A stretch of 64,000 bases of DNA from Paenibacillus albidus (GCF_014644435.1 NZ_BMKR01000032.1:1-64000), one strand, 5' to 3'. Positions 32,785 through 43,340 are shown, counted from the first letter of the stretch. Program-made: numbers and translations. Notes: a model not told the origin generated them from the letters alone.

Positions 32785-34963
32785 TAACGGCAACCTGCGA
32801 ACTCCAGCTCCTCCTGCCTGTTTATCCCCGGCAAAAGATTCTCGGTAACGATATTGCCTGTGGCGTCCAGATACGAATCCACAGGTACACTGTTATGGAA
32901 TAGACAGATTTCATCCGTCCAGCCTGCCCCGGAGATCCGCAGCGCGGTCGCCTCATTAGCGGAAAGTTCGCGGCTTTGGGTGCGGACCGGTAGCCGCTGG
33001 AGCTGAATCTCCGGCCGCTTGGCTCCATAGGGAACAATCAAGGTCTCGCACACTGCCTTCCCGGTTCTTAACATCGTACGTTTCACCACCGGGTTCACAT
33101 GGTATTTCCCCAGCCTGGAATCCAGCCCGGATTCCAATACAATCTGATCGTCATCTGTATCCTGGTCAGGGAACATCACCAGCACATTGCTGTCCGGATG
33201 ATGGGTATGAACGCGCTGTCCCCCTTCAGCCATAACAGCTTCTCCAATCGGCAAATGAAAATATTGCTCATAGGTATGCTGCTCCTTGGCCTCCAGAATA
33301 TCTACAATAAGCCAATACCGGTTCTTCACGACAATGACCTTACGGGAATGAATGACCGGATCATCGTAACGGGTATAGCCGTAATGACTGGCGAACCAAT
33401 AGTCATAGGTGTCTTCGTGCCGCACATCCCATATTTTAGTGGGCGCAGTCGGCGTTGTGCTCCAATGCAGGCTCCTTACATGCTGGTCCTGCCCGTCGAC
33501 GACTAGGGTATTATGCGCCCGCGTGGATACGGCATATTTGCGTTCCTTGTTCCATTCGAACAAGCCCATGCCGGTGTCCACCAGCAGCTCACGCCCTCCC
33601 GCAAACAGGATCAGACTCAGACTGTCGGCGTGTGCGTGCCCGCCGATGCCCACACCTGCACGCATTGCTGCATACATCGCATCCTGCTCCCAGCTCTGCC
33701 GGGAGAACAGATAACCACCGGCCAGGAAGCTGGCGGATGTTGCAGCCGGGGGTTCTGCCTGCAGCTGATCATAACGCCGGGCGGCTTCAGGACCCAGCCG
33801 CCAGAGCAAAGCAAACGGAAGCTGGGCATGGCCCAAATATTTAAAGTCGCCCCGCCCGTAGAGAAGTGCGCCCAGACTCATCGTGTTGCGCAGCTCATTC
33901 GCCATTTGCGGGTGCACATCGGAGTCACCAAATCTGGGCAGCAGCCCGTCAGGAGTCAGGGAGTGCATCAGCACTTCATACATTTTCTCCAATACCCCGC
34001 TGTATTCCGGGGCTTCAATACCCATCCGCTGCAGAAGCGGCACCAGTTCAAACAGGTCCCGCATCACCACATGATGATAGTTGGGACTGCCCTCAATCTG
34101 CACACCGTCGGCATAGACATTCTGCCGGACATACCCCGGCATTTCCCGGAGCGCGTAAGCCAGCCATTCCTCTGCTGCTTTAAGTTCCGGCAGCAACAGG
34201 GCGACCTGAATCAGGCCTCGCATTTGCATACACACATGATTGCCATGCGGAGCATGATAACGCCGCACATATTCCCCATGCTCCTGGAAGGATTTGATCA
34301 TCATCATCTTCACTTCGGGAGTGAAAGCTGCCGATCTGTAGAAGGTGATAAAGGCTTCCGGCAACATGAACAGGCGTACCCTACTGATAACGGGTCCCAG
34401 GTACAGTGTTCCCCCCGGAACGTTCCGTCCACCGGCACCGGATTATCCAGGATGAAATCCTCCATCATATGATTAAAACAGGCGGCGTATTTCTCATCCC
34501 CGGTCAAGGTGTAGGCCCTCGACAGCCGCTTCACATAAGTGAACCTTGTCAGATGCAGCTGATATTGCGAGCTGTCGTACAGCCAGCTGTTCCAGTTGTA
34601 TTTCCCGTCAGGGAGATAGACCCTTTTGTCTTTGAAAATCGGTAAATCGCCTTGGGTGATCCGGTCAGCCTCCGCAATATCCTGCAGCGCTTCCGCATCC
34701 CAGGCATACCGGCTGCGGGCCTCCTGCATCAGCCGGGGAACATCATTGATATCGAAATAATAACGTTTCACCTGTGCCGAATCCATATGCTGCAAGTAAA
34801 CGTTCCGCGCCCCCTGCACATCCCCGGTGTCCAGAAGCAGCCGTACCTGCTCAAGCCCGGGTTGTCCCAGCTCCAGCACTTCGCGGAGAAACACCTCATC
34901 GGTCGGCAGCGGTTTGGTATATTTAGGATCGTTCCTTAACTCTTTGTATCCCTTAAGTTTCAT
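32739..34963 (-). pseudogene. Heparinase II/III-like polysaccharide lyase, one-base frameshift
   Basis: ATG 34963 (AAAGGTG upstream) opens an alpha-toroid lyase N-terminus (WLYDSSQYQLHLTRFTYVKRLS, GTFRGEHCTWDPLSVG). At about 34378 the frame is lost. The protein continues in the next frame from RLFMLPEAFITFYRS through the toroid (QIEGSPNYHHVVMRDL, catalytic-type Tyr/His) and the heparinase II/III beta domain (GIGGHAHADSLSLILFAGGRELLVDTG, STRAHNTLVVDGQD) to 32739. Adding one base restores a single protein of about 740 aa. It would depolymerise uronic-acid polysaccharides or their oligomers inside or outside the cell. It is the last gene of the ABC sugar-uptake operon. Confidence 0.88.
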
Positions 34964-34999
34964 TGTCATCACCTTTATCCCTCAGCGGCGGCTGCCGCT

Positions 35000-35869
35000 T
35001 TATTCTTTGATCGAACCCAGCATGGCGCCTTTGGCAAAATATTTCTGCAGAAACGGGTACACAATGACAATCGGCAGCATCGCGAGCAGGATCGCCGCAT
35101 TCTGCACATTTGGACCCAGATTGGCGGCCAGCTGCGCGTCGAGTGCAGCGTCCGCGGAAATATTGGAAGCACTGATCGCTACCATCTGCCGCAGCAGCGG
35201 CTGTATCGGCCAGCGGTTCGTATCGTTCAGGTAAATCACGGCAGAGAAGAACTCATTCCAGAACTGAACCATAAAAAACAGGGTGAAGGTGGCGATAATC
35301 GGCTTCGAGAGCGGAATGACGACGGAGAACAGAATACGGAATTCACCCGCACCGTCGATTCTGGCCGCTTCATCCAGGCTCGGCGGCAAGCTCTGGAAGA
35401 AGGAACGGATGACCATCACGTTCCAGGCACTGGTTGCTGCCGGGAGAATAATCGCCGCATAGGTATCGATCAGACCGAGATTTTTAACCACCAGATAGCT
35501 TGGAATCATCCCGCCGTGAAAAATCATCGTAAAAAAGATCAGCAGCAAAACAGCTCTTCTGCCGGGAATCCCTTTTTTGGACAACGCGTAGGCCAGCATG
35601 ATGGACACAACCAAGCTAAGCAAGGTACCCAGGACGGTGATGATAACTGAATTTTTGAGCGAGGTCAGGAAGGTCTGGGCATTCAGCAAATAATTGTAGG
35701 CATCCAGCGTCCAGTGCTTCGGCCACAGAATGAGATTGCCGGCCATCGAATCACCCGGAGGACTGAAGGATACCGCTATAATATATAGAAAAGGTACAAT
35801 TACCGTAAGACTGATTAAACAGATTATCGCGGCAATCAAGCCGTCGAACCAGGTTATTTTTGCTTTCAT
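35000..35869 (-). CDS. ABC sugar permease, YtcP/YesQ-type (MalG family)
   Basis: A 289-aa permease with six helices (first AAIICLISLTVIVPFLYIIAV) and the EAA motif EAARIDGAGEFRILFSVVIPLSKP near residue 190. It ends with the typical MLGSIKE. It is the second membrane subunit of the operon (binding protein, LplB-like, this gene, lyase) and starts 16 nt after the LplB-like gene. It imports oligosaccharides produced from uronate-containing polymers, inferred from the adjacent lyase. Confidence 0.93.
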   Translation of the reverse strand: MKAKITWFDGLIAAIICLISLTVIVPFLYIIAVSFSPPGDSMAGNLILWPKHWTLDAYNYLLNAQTFLTSLKNSVIITVLGTLLSLVVSIMLAYALSKKGIPGRRAVLLLIFFTMIFHGGMIPSYLVVKNLGLIDTYAAIILPAATSAWNVMVIRSFFQSLPPSLDEAARIDGAGEFRILFSVVIPLSKPIIATFTLFFMVQFWNEFFSAVIYLNDTNRWPIQPLLRQMVAISASNISADAALDAQLAANLGPNVQNAAILLAMLPIVIVYPFLQKYFAKGAMLGSIKE

Positions 35870-35884
35870 ACTGTCTCCACTCCT

Positions 35885-36793
35885 CTAGAATATGCCTTCT
35901 TCACCCAGCAGCCGGGCCGCATAATTGGCGCTTACTACCAGAATCAGACTGACTATCGATTTGAACATGCCGACCGTGATCGCGAAGCTGTAGTTGAACT
36001 GCTCCAGACCGATATGGTAGACAAACAAGTCGAATACATTGGACACATCCAGATTCAGTCCGTTGGACATCAGGAAAATCTGCATGAAATTTGAATCCAG
36101 CGAAGAGCCCAGTCTGAGCAAAAGCAATACTACAATGGTGCTTTTGATGCCGGGCAGGGTAATATTCCATATATTTTGAAGACGGTTGGCACCGTCCACT
36201 TTGGCGGCTTCGTACAGTTCCGGGTTGATTCCCGCCAAGGCGGCTAGAAAGATAATGGTGCCCCAGCCTGCGTCTTTCCAGATGGATTGCAGGATGACCA
36301 GCGGCCTGAACCATTCATTGCTGACGAGAAAGTTCGCCCCGCCGCCAAACCACTGTTCCAGGTAGTGATTGATCACACCCGAAGGCCCGAAAAAGGAAAT
36401 GGTGATCCCATAGATAACCACCCAGGACAAGAAATGGGGCAAATATACGATGGTTTGCGAGAAACGTTTGAACGTCAACATGCGGATTTCATTAAGCATA
36501 ATTGCGAGCAGTACCGTAAAGGGAAAATACACCCCAAGGTTGAGAAAGCTGATGATCAGCGTGTTTTTAAGCAAAATGACAAAGTCCGAGGTGCTGAAAA
36601 AATCCCTGAAATTCGTCAGACCCACCCAAGGGCTGTCCACAATCCCTTTGAAAGGGCTGTAGTCCTTGAAGGCCAGTACCAGTCCCGACATCGGCACGTA
36701 ATGGAATACAAGAAAGTAGATAATACCCGGCGCTGCCAATACATAAAAGGGCCACAACTGCTTGAACCGGTTGAGACGTTGCGTTTTTTGCAT
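35885..36793 (-). CDS. ABC sugar permease, LplB/YteP-type (MalF family)
   Basis: About 302 aa. ATG 36793 is chosen because GGGAGGGAGGG precedes it; the frame continues upstream without start logic. Six helices, the LplB-type opening (LWPFYVLAAPGIIYFLVFHYVPMSGLVLAFKDY) and the EAA motif YEAAKVDGANRLQNIWNITLPG. It pairs with the YtcP-type permease. No ATPase is encoded in the operon, so a shared MsmX-type ATPase is expected. Confidence 0.93.
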   Translation of the reverse strand: MQKTQRLNRFKQLWPFYVLAAPGIIYFLVFHYVPMSGLVLAFKDYSPFKGIVDSPWVGLTNFRDFFSTSDFVILLKNTLIISFLNLGVYFPFTVLLAIMLNEIRMLTFKRFSQTIVYLPHFLSWVVIYGITISFFGPSGVINHYLEQWFGGGANFLVSNEWFRPLVILQSIWKDAGWGTIIFLAALAGINPELYEAAKVDGANRLQNIWNITLPGIKSTIVVLLLLRLGSSLDSNFMQIFLMSNGLNLDVSNVFDLFVYHIGLEQFNYSFAITVGMFKSIVSLILVVSANYAARLLGEEGIF

Positions 36794-36885
36794 AGTTTTG
36801 CCCTCCCTCCCCTTATTTCTATAATGGAAACCTCCGGCTGCCCATCCGGACAACCGGTGCATCCAATCCTGTTCCGGTACGAATC

Positions 36886-38463
36886 CTATTTATGCTCGGC
36901 CTGATATTGCTCCAGCAGCTCTTGAGTGATTGTGGCTCCCGTCCCGTTGCTCCAGGCATCGATTTCAGCCTGCACATTGTCCCAGGTTCCTTCACCCAAC
37001 ACATATTTGGTCATCACGGCATTCATCTTTTTGTAGCTGTCCGGATTTTTGCTGGCCGTTTCCGAACTAAATGGAAGGAACGGATTCTCAATTCCAAATT
37101 TGCTGATCGTGTCCAAAGACTCCTTTTGCTTCTTCAGAATTTCCTGATCTTTGGACGTTGCATAGACGTAAGGGTCTACCCGGTTCTCCAATACAAAAGC
37201 GCTGGGTTTATCCAGGTCGTATTGCTTAAGCTGCTCTTCTGTCTGCACAGCGACTCCATCCTTGAACTCACTGGCATGTACACCGATGACACCTGCTTTG
37301 GAGAAGGCTACGTTCTCCTCGGACGCTGTGAAATCGAGGAAATCCACGATCTGCTGAACCTTCTCCTCAGGCACCGAACTTGGAATCGCCCATAAGCCGT
37401 AGTAGCCGCCGATAACAGCAACCCCCTTGTCACCAGCCGGGCCTTCCAGCAGATCAATGATGGCGATTTCTGCATTCGGATCGGCCTGGCGCAGCTTGAT
37501 CAGATTGCCTTCTCCAATATCACTGGCATTGCCCGAGAATACGCCGGCAACCCCGGCCAGGAATTTACTGCGGGCCTGCTGCTGATTCTTAAGTACAGGC
37601 GCATCCTTGTCGATCAGACCTTTGCTCCAGGAATCCTTCATCCAATCCAGGAAAGTCTTATATTCCGGGGTCTGAAAATCCCGTACCGGCGTATCGTTAT
37701 CCAGCTTCCATGTATTCGGAATCCCAAAGGAGAACTGAATAGGGAGCACTCCCGCAAAAGGTCCTGGGCCCCCTGCTCCATCTACACCGAACACCGTGAG
37801 CGGAATCGTTTTGCCGCCACCTGCCGGATCGTTTTCCTTGAAAACCGTCAGAGCTTTGGTCAACTCATCCAAGGTCTTCGGGACTTCGAGATTATATTTA
37901 TCCAGCCAGTCTTTGCGGATCAGCATGCTGGCTTCGCCGCCCCCGTACAATCCCCGTGGCCGCGGGATGCCGTACACTTTTCCGTCGATTTTAATGTTAT
38001 TCCAAACTGCATCCTCGATCATTTTGATATTTTTGGTTTTTTCGAGATAAGGGGTCAGGTCGTAGAAAGCGCCCATGCGGACCAGGTTGCTGAATTTATC
38101 ATCTTTCCCGCCGTCCATCAGCAGCAAATCGTATGAATCTCCGGCAGAGACTGCAACCGACAGCTTATCCGCATAGGCTTCCGAAGGAACAAAGGTTACA
38201 TTCAGATCCACGTTTCCACGTTTCTCCAAATCCTCCAGCGCCTTGTTGTTGTCCGTGGCCGGCGGATTGCCGAACAGAATGGTCATCGCCTTAATCTGGG
38301 CAGCCTCTGCTTTGCCTGGCGCTTGATCCGTGCCTGATGGTTTGCCGGCGGCATCCCCTCCTTCATTCCCAACTCCCGAATTGCCGCCGGAGCAGCCGGC
38401 GAGTGCAGTAGCCAACAACACAGCAGTTATTGCAGACATCAGCTTGCGTTTGGATTTCATCAT
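36886..38463 (-). CDS. Oligosaccharide-binding lipoprotein (LplA/YtcQ type)
   Basis: About 525 aa. ATG 38463 has GGGGGAT upstream. The signal peptide has lipobox ATALAGC. The mature protein is a large cluster-type solute-binding protein (PWYGL-like features: KAMTILFGNPPATDN, VFKENDPAGGGKTIPLTVFGVDG, YYGLWAIPSSVPEEKVQQIVDFLDF). It delivers substrate to the two permeases downstream. Its promoter region contains a cre-like box (38522-38535). Confidence 0.92.
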   Translation of the reverse strand: MMKSKRKLMSAITAVLLATALAGCSGGNSGVGNEGGDAAGKPSGTDQAPGKAEAAQIKAMTILFGNPPATDNNKALEDLEKRGNVDLNVTFVPSEAYADKLSVAVSAGDSYDLLLMDGGKDDKFSNLVRMGAFYDLTPYLEKTKNIKMIEDAVWNNIKIDGKVYGIPRPRGLYGGGEASMLIRKDWLDKYNLEVPKTLDELTKALTVFKENDPAGGGKTIPLTVFGVDGAGGPGPFAGVLPIQFSFGIPNTWKLDNDTPVRDFQTPEYKTFLDWMKDSWSKGLIDKDAPVLKNQQQARSKFLAGVAGVFSGNASDIGEGNLIKLRQADPNAEIAIIDLLEGPAGDKGVAVIGGYYGLWAIPSSVPEEKVQQIVDFLDFTASEENVAFSKAGVIGVHASEFKDGVAVQTEEQLKQYDLDKPSAFVLENRVDPYVYATSKDQEILKKQKESLDTISKFGIENPFLPFSSETASKNPDSYKKMNAVMTKYVLGEGTWDNVQAEIDAWSNGTGATITQELLEQYQAEHK

Positions 38464-38516
38464 GTATCCCCCATTTTTCATTTGTTGTTCAGCGTTGTTT
38501 CCTGTGTACACTTCGG

Positions 38517-38535
38517 ATTATAGGATACGCTTACA
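38517..38535 (-). promoter_or_regulatory. Promoter with CcpA cre-like box for the sugar-uptake operon
   Basis: On the minus strand, -10 TATAAT (38522-38517), immediately preceded by TGTAAGCGTATCCT (38535-38522), which matches the B. subtilis cre consensus at 13 of 14 positions. CcpA bound here would block the promoter when glucose is present. The -35 is weak (TGTTCA at 17-nt spacing), consistent with a need for an activator, presumably the divergent YesN-type regulator. Confidence 0.65.
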
Positions 38536-38660
38536 TTTGTGAACATGCCGATTTCAAGCCAAAGTGTAACCATTTTTCAGATTCACGCAAATCTCTGTAT
38601 CCTTCCTACAGGGGTCATACTATAATCAAATATAGAAATCTACTAATGGAAGTGTTGCTT

Positions 38661-40459
38661 ATGCTATCCCCATTTATTAACTTTTTGACCCGGAGCTTCT
38701 ACACCAAGATGATTCTCGTCATGCTCGCCATATCCATTATTCCTTTAATTGTACTCTCTTTTATTTCTGTAAGCGTATCCAGTACTACGGTCGAATCCCA
38801 GGTGAACCGGCTGAATGCCCAGTTGGTGAATCAGGTCTCCGACCGCATCGAGCTGACGATGTCGCGTTTCCGGGAATTAAGTGAACAATACTCGCGGATG
38901 TCCTCCATTCAGAATGCGCTGGTTTCTCCGTCGGCACTTTACTTTGAAGAGGTTGTCCGCAAAAAGGATCTCATCTCCGTACTCAGCACGGCTTCGGCGA
39001 TCATCGGCAATGTGGAGGGGCTGCAGGTGTATTCTGCCGTTACAGGAGAAGTCCTGTCCTCGGATGCCGCCCCGGCTACCCTGGACAGTTCACCTTGCAA
39101 ACCTCTGATCGAGTTTTATTTAGCTTCAGGTAAACCGGGCCTTTTTCTGGACAAACATTCCTTGCCCGATCTGGATATTCTGGATGAGTCGACTTATTAT
39201 ATCTCCCGGATCCCGTTTTTCCAATATGATGAGCTTAAAGGGATTCTGCTGATCTCCATGAACAATGAAGAGTATCTGCGCCAGATTCAGAATATCCAGC
39301 TCGGCTCCGAGGGGTCGATCTCTTTGGTGACCGATGACGGACATACTATTGCCACTACCAGCAAATTGACAGGCAGTGAAGACAACAAACGCATCGGTCA
39401 TATTATGCAATATTGGAAAGAGCTTGGACAGCCGGGTCAATTCCGTATGGACGCTTCAATTATTTCCATCAAGCAGAACACGACTTTTGACCAGTGGGTT
39501 GTGATCTCGGAGATTCCTTCCAAGGAACTTAATCAAAGTACGGTCATTCTCCGCCGGACCATGATGTATGCACTGGCTTCGCTTGTATTTCTGGGCGCGT
39601 GTCGGTTGTTGGCTTCGGGTACCGCCTGTATCGTCCGCTGCAGGCGGTCAAACGCCAGGTTGATGCCATTAAAAAAGGCCGCTTTGAGGCCCGGGTCACC
39701 CATTTTGCCAATAATGAGATCGGCGATCTGGGCCGGATGCTGAATACTATGGCTGTGCGGATTCAGGATCTGCTGGCCGATCTGCATGAATCGGAGGATC
39801 TGAAGCGCAGACTGGAAATCCGCGCGCTGCAATCGCAGATCAACCCTCACTTCATGTACAATACGCTGAATACCATTCGCATGTTTGCCATGATGAAGGA
39901 TTATGATCAGATCAATTCACTGATGGGGCGTCTTGTATCTCTGCTGCGTTATTCGATGGAGAATTACGAACAGACGGTTACCCTCCAGCAGGAGCTCGAC
40001 TATCTGGAGGACTATGTTGGACTGCTCAATATGCGGTATAAATATCAGATCGCACTGCAGGTGGAGACCGAAGAACCGCTGCAGCGGCTGCAGATCCCCA
40101 AGCTTAGTCTCCAGCCGCTAATTGAGAATGCCGTGTTCCACGGTATTCTTCCGGCCAAAACGCCCGATGGTCTCATCACTATCCGGGTCTACACAGACCC
40201 GGAACAGAACAAAATGATGATGGAAATCAGGGACAACGGAATTGGGATGGAGCAAGCAGAGCTGGAGAAACTGAGAATCCACCTGCTGCGCGAGGAAATC
40301 AGTGAAAATATCGGGATGCAAAATGTCTGGATGCGGATGCGGCTTATGTTCGGTAAAACCACCCAGCTTATGTTAAGCAGTGAACCCGGCGGGGGCATGA
40401 ACATCCGCTTTATCATTGAAATGGACTCGGTGCGTGTAAAGGAGGAGCCTTATGAATAA
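38661..40459 (+). pseudogene. YesM-type sensor histidine kinase, one-base frameshift
   Basis: ATG 38661 follows GGAAG by 8 nt. The first frame encodes a transmembrane helix (MILVMLAISIIPLIVLSFIS), an extracellular Cache-like sensor (to about residue 285) and the second helix (ALASLVFLGA). At about 39595 the frame changes; the continuation (VSVVGFGYRLYRPLQAVKRQVDAI HAMP, then the His-kinase block LQSQINPHFMYNTLN with phospho-His, and ATPase motifs LIENAVFHG and IRDNGIGM) runs in another frame to 40459. One added base restores a ~600-aa YesM. It overlaps the YesN-type regulator by 8 nt. If the shift is real, the regulator has lost its cognate kinase. Confidence 0.88.
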
Positions 40460-42077
40460 CTATAAAGTCATACTGGTCGAGGACGAATACCCGGCCAGAA
40501 CTGTATTTCGGGGGATGATCGGGCAACGCGGCGATCTGTTCACCTTGTGCGGGGAAGCGGAAGATGGACAAGAGGGCCTGGAGCTGTTTCTCAAGTTCAA
40601 ACCCGAGCTGATTGTGACGGATATTACCATGCCCGGAATGAACGGCCTGGAGATGTTGCGCCAGATTGAGCACAGCGGTCTGCCCCAGCCGCAGATTATT
40701 ATTCTGACTTGCCACCAGGATTTTCATTATGCCCAGCAGGCCATCCAGCTGAAAGCCGCCTCCTATCTGATCAAGGATGACTGTCTTTCCGACCCGGAGC
40801 TGCTGACAAGAACACTGGAGGAGCTCAGCCATAAGGTGGTCTCCCTGGACCAGTCTAGGGAGAAGCAGCTGCTGCTGGAACAGAAGGTCCGCTCAAGCGA
40901 AATTGAAATTGAGCAGAGTTTGTTTCTGGACATGCTGCGCTCCCCTGCTGCCGGCTCGAAATGGCTGTTAAGTCTGGAGGAAGCGCATATTCCCGTGCGC
41001 AGCGGCCGCTTCAGAGCGCTGCTGCTGGAGCTGGACCGCAGCTCCTTGCGGTTCTCCATGGATCAGCTGGAGGAACTGAAGCTTTGGCAGTTTGCCGGTG
41101 TGAATGTTCTGAAGGAGCTGCTCGACCTCCAGGGTGCGAATAAGGTAATCACACTGGACAAAGGCCGTTTCTTCGCGGTATATGTGGACGACTCCCGGCA
41201 GGAGGACTCCAGGCGGATTGACCTGCTGGTGCAGAGCTTTGCGGCCAACCTCAAAATGGGAGTCCTGGCTTTGGAGTACGTCTTTCATCCAGGCACGGAC
41301 AGCCCTACCGAAGCGATCAAACATCTGGCTACCGCTTCCTATCCATTCTTCTACCATTCCAATCAGACCCTTAGGGACCGGCACTGGGAGAAACTGCTCC
41401 GTTTCAGCAGTATTCCCGAGCATCTAAGCCGCTTCTGGGCCAAAGTTCTCAAGGCTGCCTTCCTGGAGCCTGGTATGGGCAGCTCAGCGTTACCGGATCG
41501 GGAACGCAGTTCCTTGTATCAACAAGCGGCCGAGCAGCGCTGGGAACCGGAACAGATCAAATCGTTATACCTGAGAGTGTTCCTGGAACTTAGCCATTTC
41601 ATCGCAGATACAGATGGCGGAACGGATCTGGAGGCGTCTTTTCGCAAAAAGCTGGAGATCTGCCAGACCTTCCACGCCGTACATGATACGGCCTTGTCCT
41701 ACTTCCGCAAGCTTCGCCAGCTCCATGGGGAAGGAACGAAGCTGGATGCTTCCATCACAAAAATTGTGCAGCGGATACATGAGGAACTGAACTATCCTTA
41801 TAAACTGGAAGAGCTGGCGGCCTCTATTAACTACAGCGTTCCTTATTTCAGCAGCATGTTCAAGCGAACAGTCGGGGAGAGCTTTATTCAATATCTGACC
41901 CGGCAGCGGATTGAAAAAGCGAAGCTGCTGCTGTTGACCACGGATCAGAAGACCTTTGAGATTGCCGAAGCCATCGGCTTTGCGAACTATCGTTCCTTTA
42001 ACCGCATATTCAAAAAAGAAACCGGAGTAACTCCCTCCGATTTCAGGCGTATGGGAGCAGCTCCCGAGCAAGTCTAA
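40452..42077 (+). CDS. YesN-type AraC-family response regulator
   Basis: A 541-aa regulator. Receiver domain with phospho-acceptor Asp57 (LIVTDITMPG), a long helical linker, and a C-terminal AraC double helix-turn-helix (YKLEELAASINYSVPYFSSMFKR; TFEIAEAIGFANYRSFNRIFKKETGVTPSDFR). AAAGGAGGAGCCTT precedes the ATG. It pairs with the YesM-type kinase just upstream and probably activates the divergent oligosaccharide operon. Its 3' end overlaps the convergent tautomerase gene by 4 nt. Confidence 0.93.
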   Translation: MNNYKVILVEDEYPARTVFRGMIGQRGDLFTLCGEAEDGQEGLELFLKFKPELIVTDITMPGMNGLEMLRQIEHSGLPQPQIIILTCHQDFHYAQQAIQLKAASYLIKDDCLSDPELLTRTLEELSHKVVSLDQSREKQLLLEQKVRSSEIEIEQSLFLDMLRSPAAGSKWLLSLEEAHIPVRSGRFRALLLELDRSSLRFSMDQLEELKLWQFAGVNVLKELLDLQGANKVITLDKGRFFAVYVDDSRQEDSRRIDLLVQSFAANLKMGVLALEYVFHPGTDSPTEAIKHLATASYPFFYHSNQTLRDRHWEKLLRFSSIPEHLSRFWAKVLKAAFLEPGMGSSALPDRERSSLYQQAAEQRWEPEQIKSLYLRVFLELSHFIADTDGGTDLEASFRKKLEICQTFHAVHDTALSYFRKLRQLHGEGTKLDASITKIVQRIHEELNYPYKLEELAASINYSVPYFSSMFKRTVGESFIQYLTRQRIEKAKLLLLTTDQKTFEIAEAIGFANYRSFNRIFKKETGVTPSDFRRMGAAPEQV

Positions 42078-42463
42078 ATATTCACATTATAATTCAATTG
42101 CAGCTCATCCCCGGGCAAACCTCTGATCCCCCAGCTTGCTGTGGGCGTCTCAAAGATGGTGATTTCCAGATCCTCCGGGGAGATTCCCACTCCATCCCGG
42201 ATACGCTCAAAGAGCAGCCGGATCAATTCTTTCTTAGAAGCGGTGGATCGTCCTTCAAAAATGCTGATTTCCAGGATCGTATACGCCGCTGTCCGCCCTG
42301 GAGCGTAATAGAAATCCTCCTGCTCCATGGGGAAAAACCGATGGAATTTCTTATCTGCAGGATACTTGAAAGCCTCTACTATGCAGGAATGAATAATATC
42401 GGACAACTTATGCTGGATAGGCTTCAAATGTTCCCTTATCCCGTAAATTTTGACTTGAGCCAT
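42074..42463 (-). CDS. Tautomerase-superfamily protein (YusQ-like)
   Basis: About 129 aa. ATG 42463 has AGGAGGAG upstream. The fold pattern is MAQVKIYGIREHLKPIQHKLSDIIHSCI ... FFPMEQEDFYYAPGRTAAYTILEI ... LIRLLFERIRDGVGISPEDLEITIFETPTASWGIRGLPGDEL. This resembles double-length tautomerases of the 4-oxalocrotonate superfamily. The second residue is Ala rather than the catalytic Pro1 of classical members, so activity is uncertain. It is in tandem with the VOC protein (35 nt apart). Confidence 0.75.
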   Translation of the reverse strand: MAQVKIYGIREHLKPIQHKLSDIIHSCIVEAFKYPADKKFHRFFPMEQEDFYYAPGRTAAYTILEISIFEGRSTASKKELIRLLFERIRDGVGISPEDLEITIFETPTASWGIRGLPGDELQLNYNVNI

Positions 42464-42497
42464 GTTTCCCATCTCCTCCTAAAACCGATTTAACTAC

Positions 42498-42854
42498 CTA
42501 TATGCGGGTACAAATACGCAGCTGATTGCCATCCGGGTCGGTCACGTTCATCATCCGCAAGCCTTCAATTTGCTCATCAGGCGGCTCGATAGGTCCAATT
42601 AAGGGATTGCTCATGAACTCGCTGTACCATTCATCTACATTGGGAACGAACAAGTGAATGAGCCCCCCAACCTGGCAATCCCCGGTATGCTCCGTTAAAT
42701 AGAGGGTCATTTCATCCCTTGTCAATTGGGCAAAGACCGGAAAATCCGGCTCAAACTGATGTTCCCAGTCGACCTTAAAACCCAGTCCTTGTACATAAAA
42801 CTCCTTGCTGACGGAATAGTTCGTAATACGAAACGCAGGAATGATATTTTGCAT
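42498..42854 (-). CDS. VOC-family protein (glyoxalase/bleomycin-resistance-like)
   Basis: About 118 aa. ATG 42854 with GAGGAGG at proper spacing. Two beta-alpha-beta-beta-beta modules: IIPAFRITNYSVSKEFYVQGLGFKVDWEH and GGLIHLFVPNVDEWYSEFM, ending MMNVTDPDGNQLRIC. It is closest to bleomycin-binding proteins in pattern (no clear full metal triad). It is probably cotranscribed with the tautomerase. Confidence 0.85.
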   Translation of the reverse strand: MQNIIPAFRITNYSVSKEFYVQGLGFKVDWEHQFEPDFPVFAQLTRDEMTLYLTEHTGDCQVGGLIHLFVPNVDEWYSEFMSNPLIGPIEPPDEQIEGLRMMNVTDPDGNQLRICTRI

Positions 42855-43044
42855 AGTGTTCATCCTCCTCTATTGGACATTTAACTACAACATAACATTT
42901 TTACAGGCAAATTTGAAAAAAAGGTTACGCTCACAAAATGACCAGATCAAAGGTGCTGTGTGCCGATTTACCGCAGTCAAATGGGCCAGCGAACTTTCGG
43001 CGGATTTTGGGCTTGGAACGGTCTGTGCTGAAACACCGCTCGCT

Positions 43045-43240
43045 CGAATGTATTTAGTGCAGCACAATCGCTCCCGGAGCGTTAAAAAATCCATTCTGAT
43101 GTATTTCGTACAGGGAAAATCCAGTAATCAAGCGTTTCCCAGCCCTTTCTGCTATTCCTGATGCAGTTAATGCAGTTAAATCGAAAAAAAGCCGGATGGA
43201 CTCGCAGCCTGATGTACAAAGTGCAGTGAAAAGACTCCTT
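43045..43240. repeat. Dispersed four-unit intergenic repeat, copy 2
   Basis: Units begin at 43045, 43096, 43158 and 43209. Unit order and spacing match copy 1 (19849-20040) one to one; for example the third units both contain AAATCGAAAAAAAGCC and the fourth units both contain GTGCAG/ATGCAG followed by AAAGACT. It is about 200 bp and non-coding. Confidence 0.75.
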
Positions 43241-43340
43241 CTCTAATCCGAGCTTCATTGATCCCCTTATTGGCGGGAACGTGCTCATCATCTTTGCTTC
43301 GGCTCTGAAAGTAGCGGTACATGCAGTAAAGTGAATAGCA

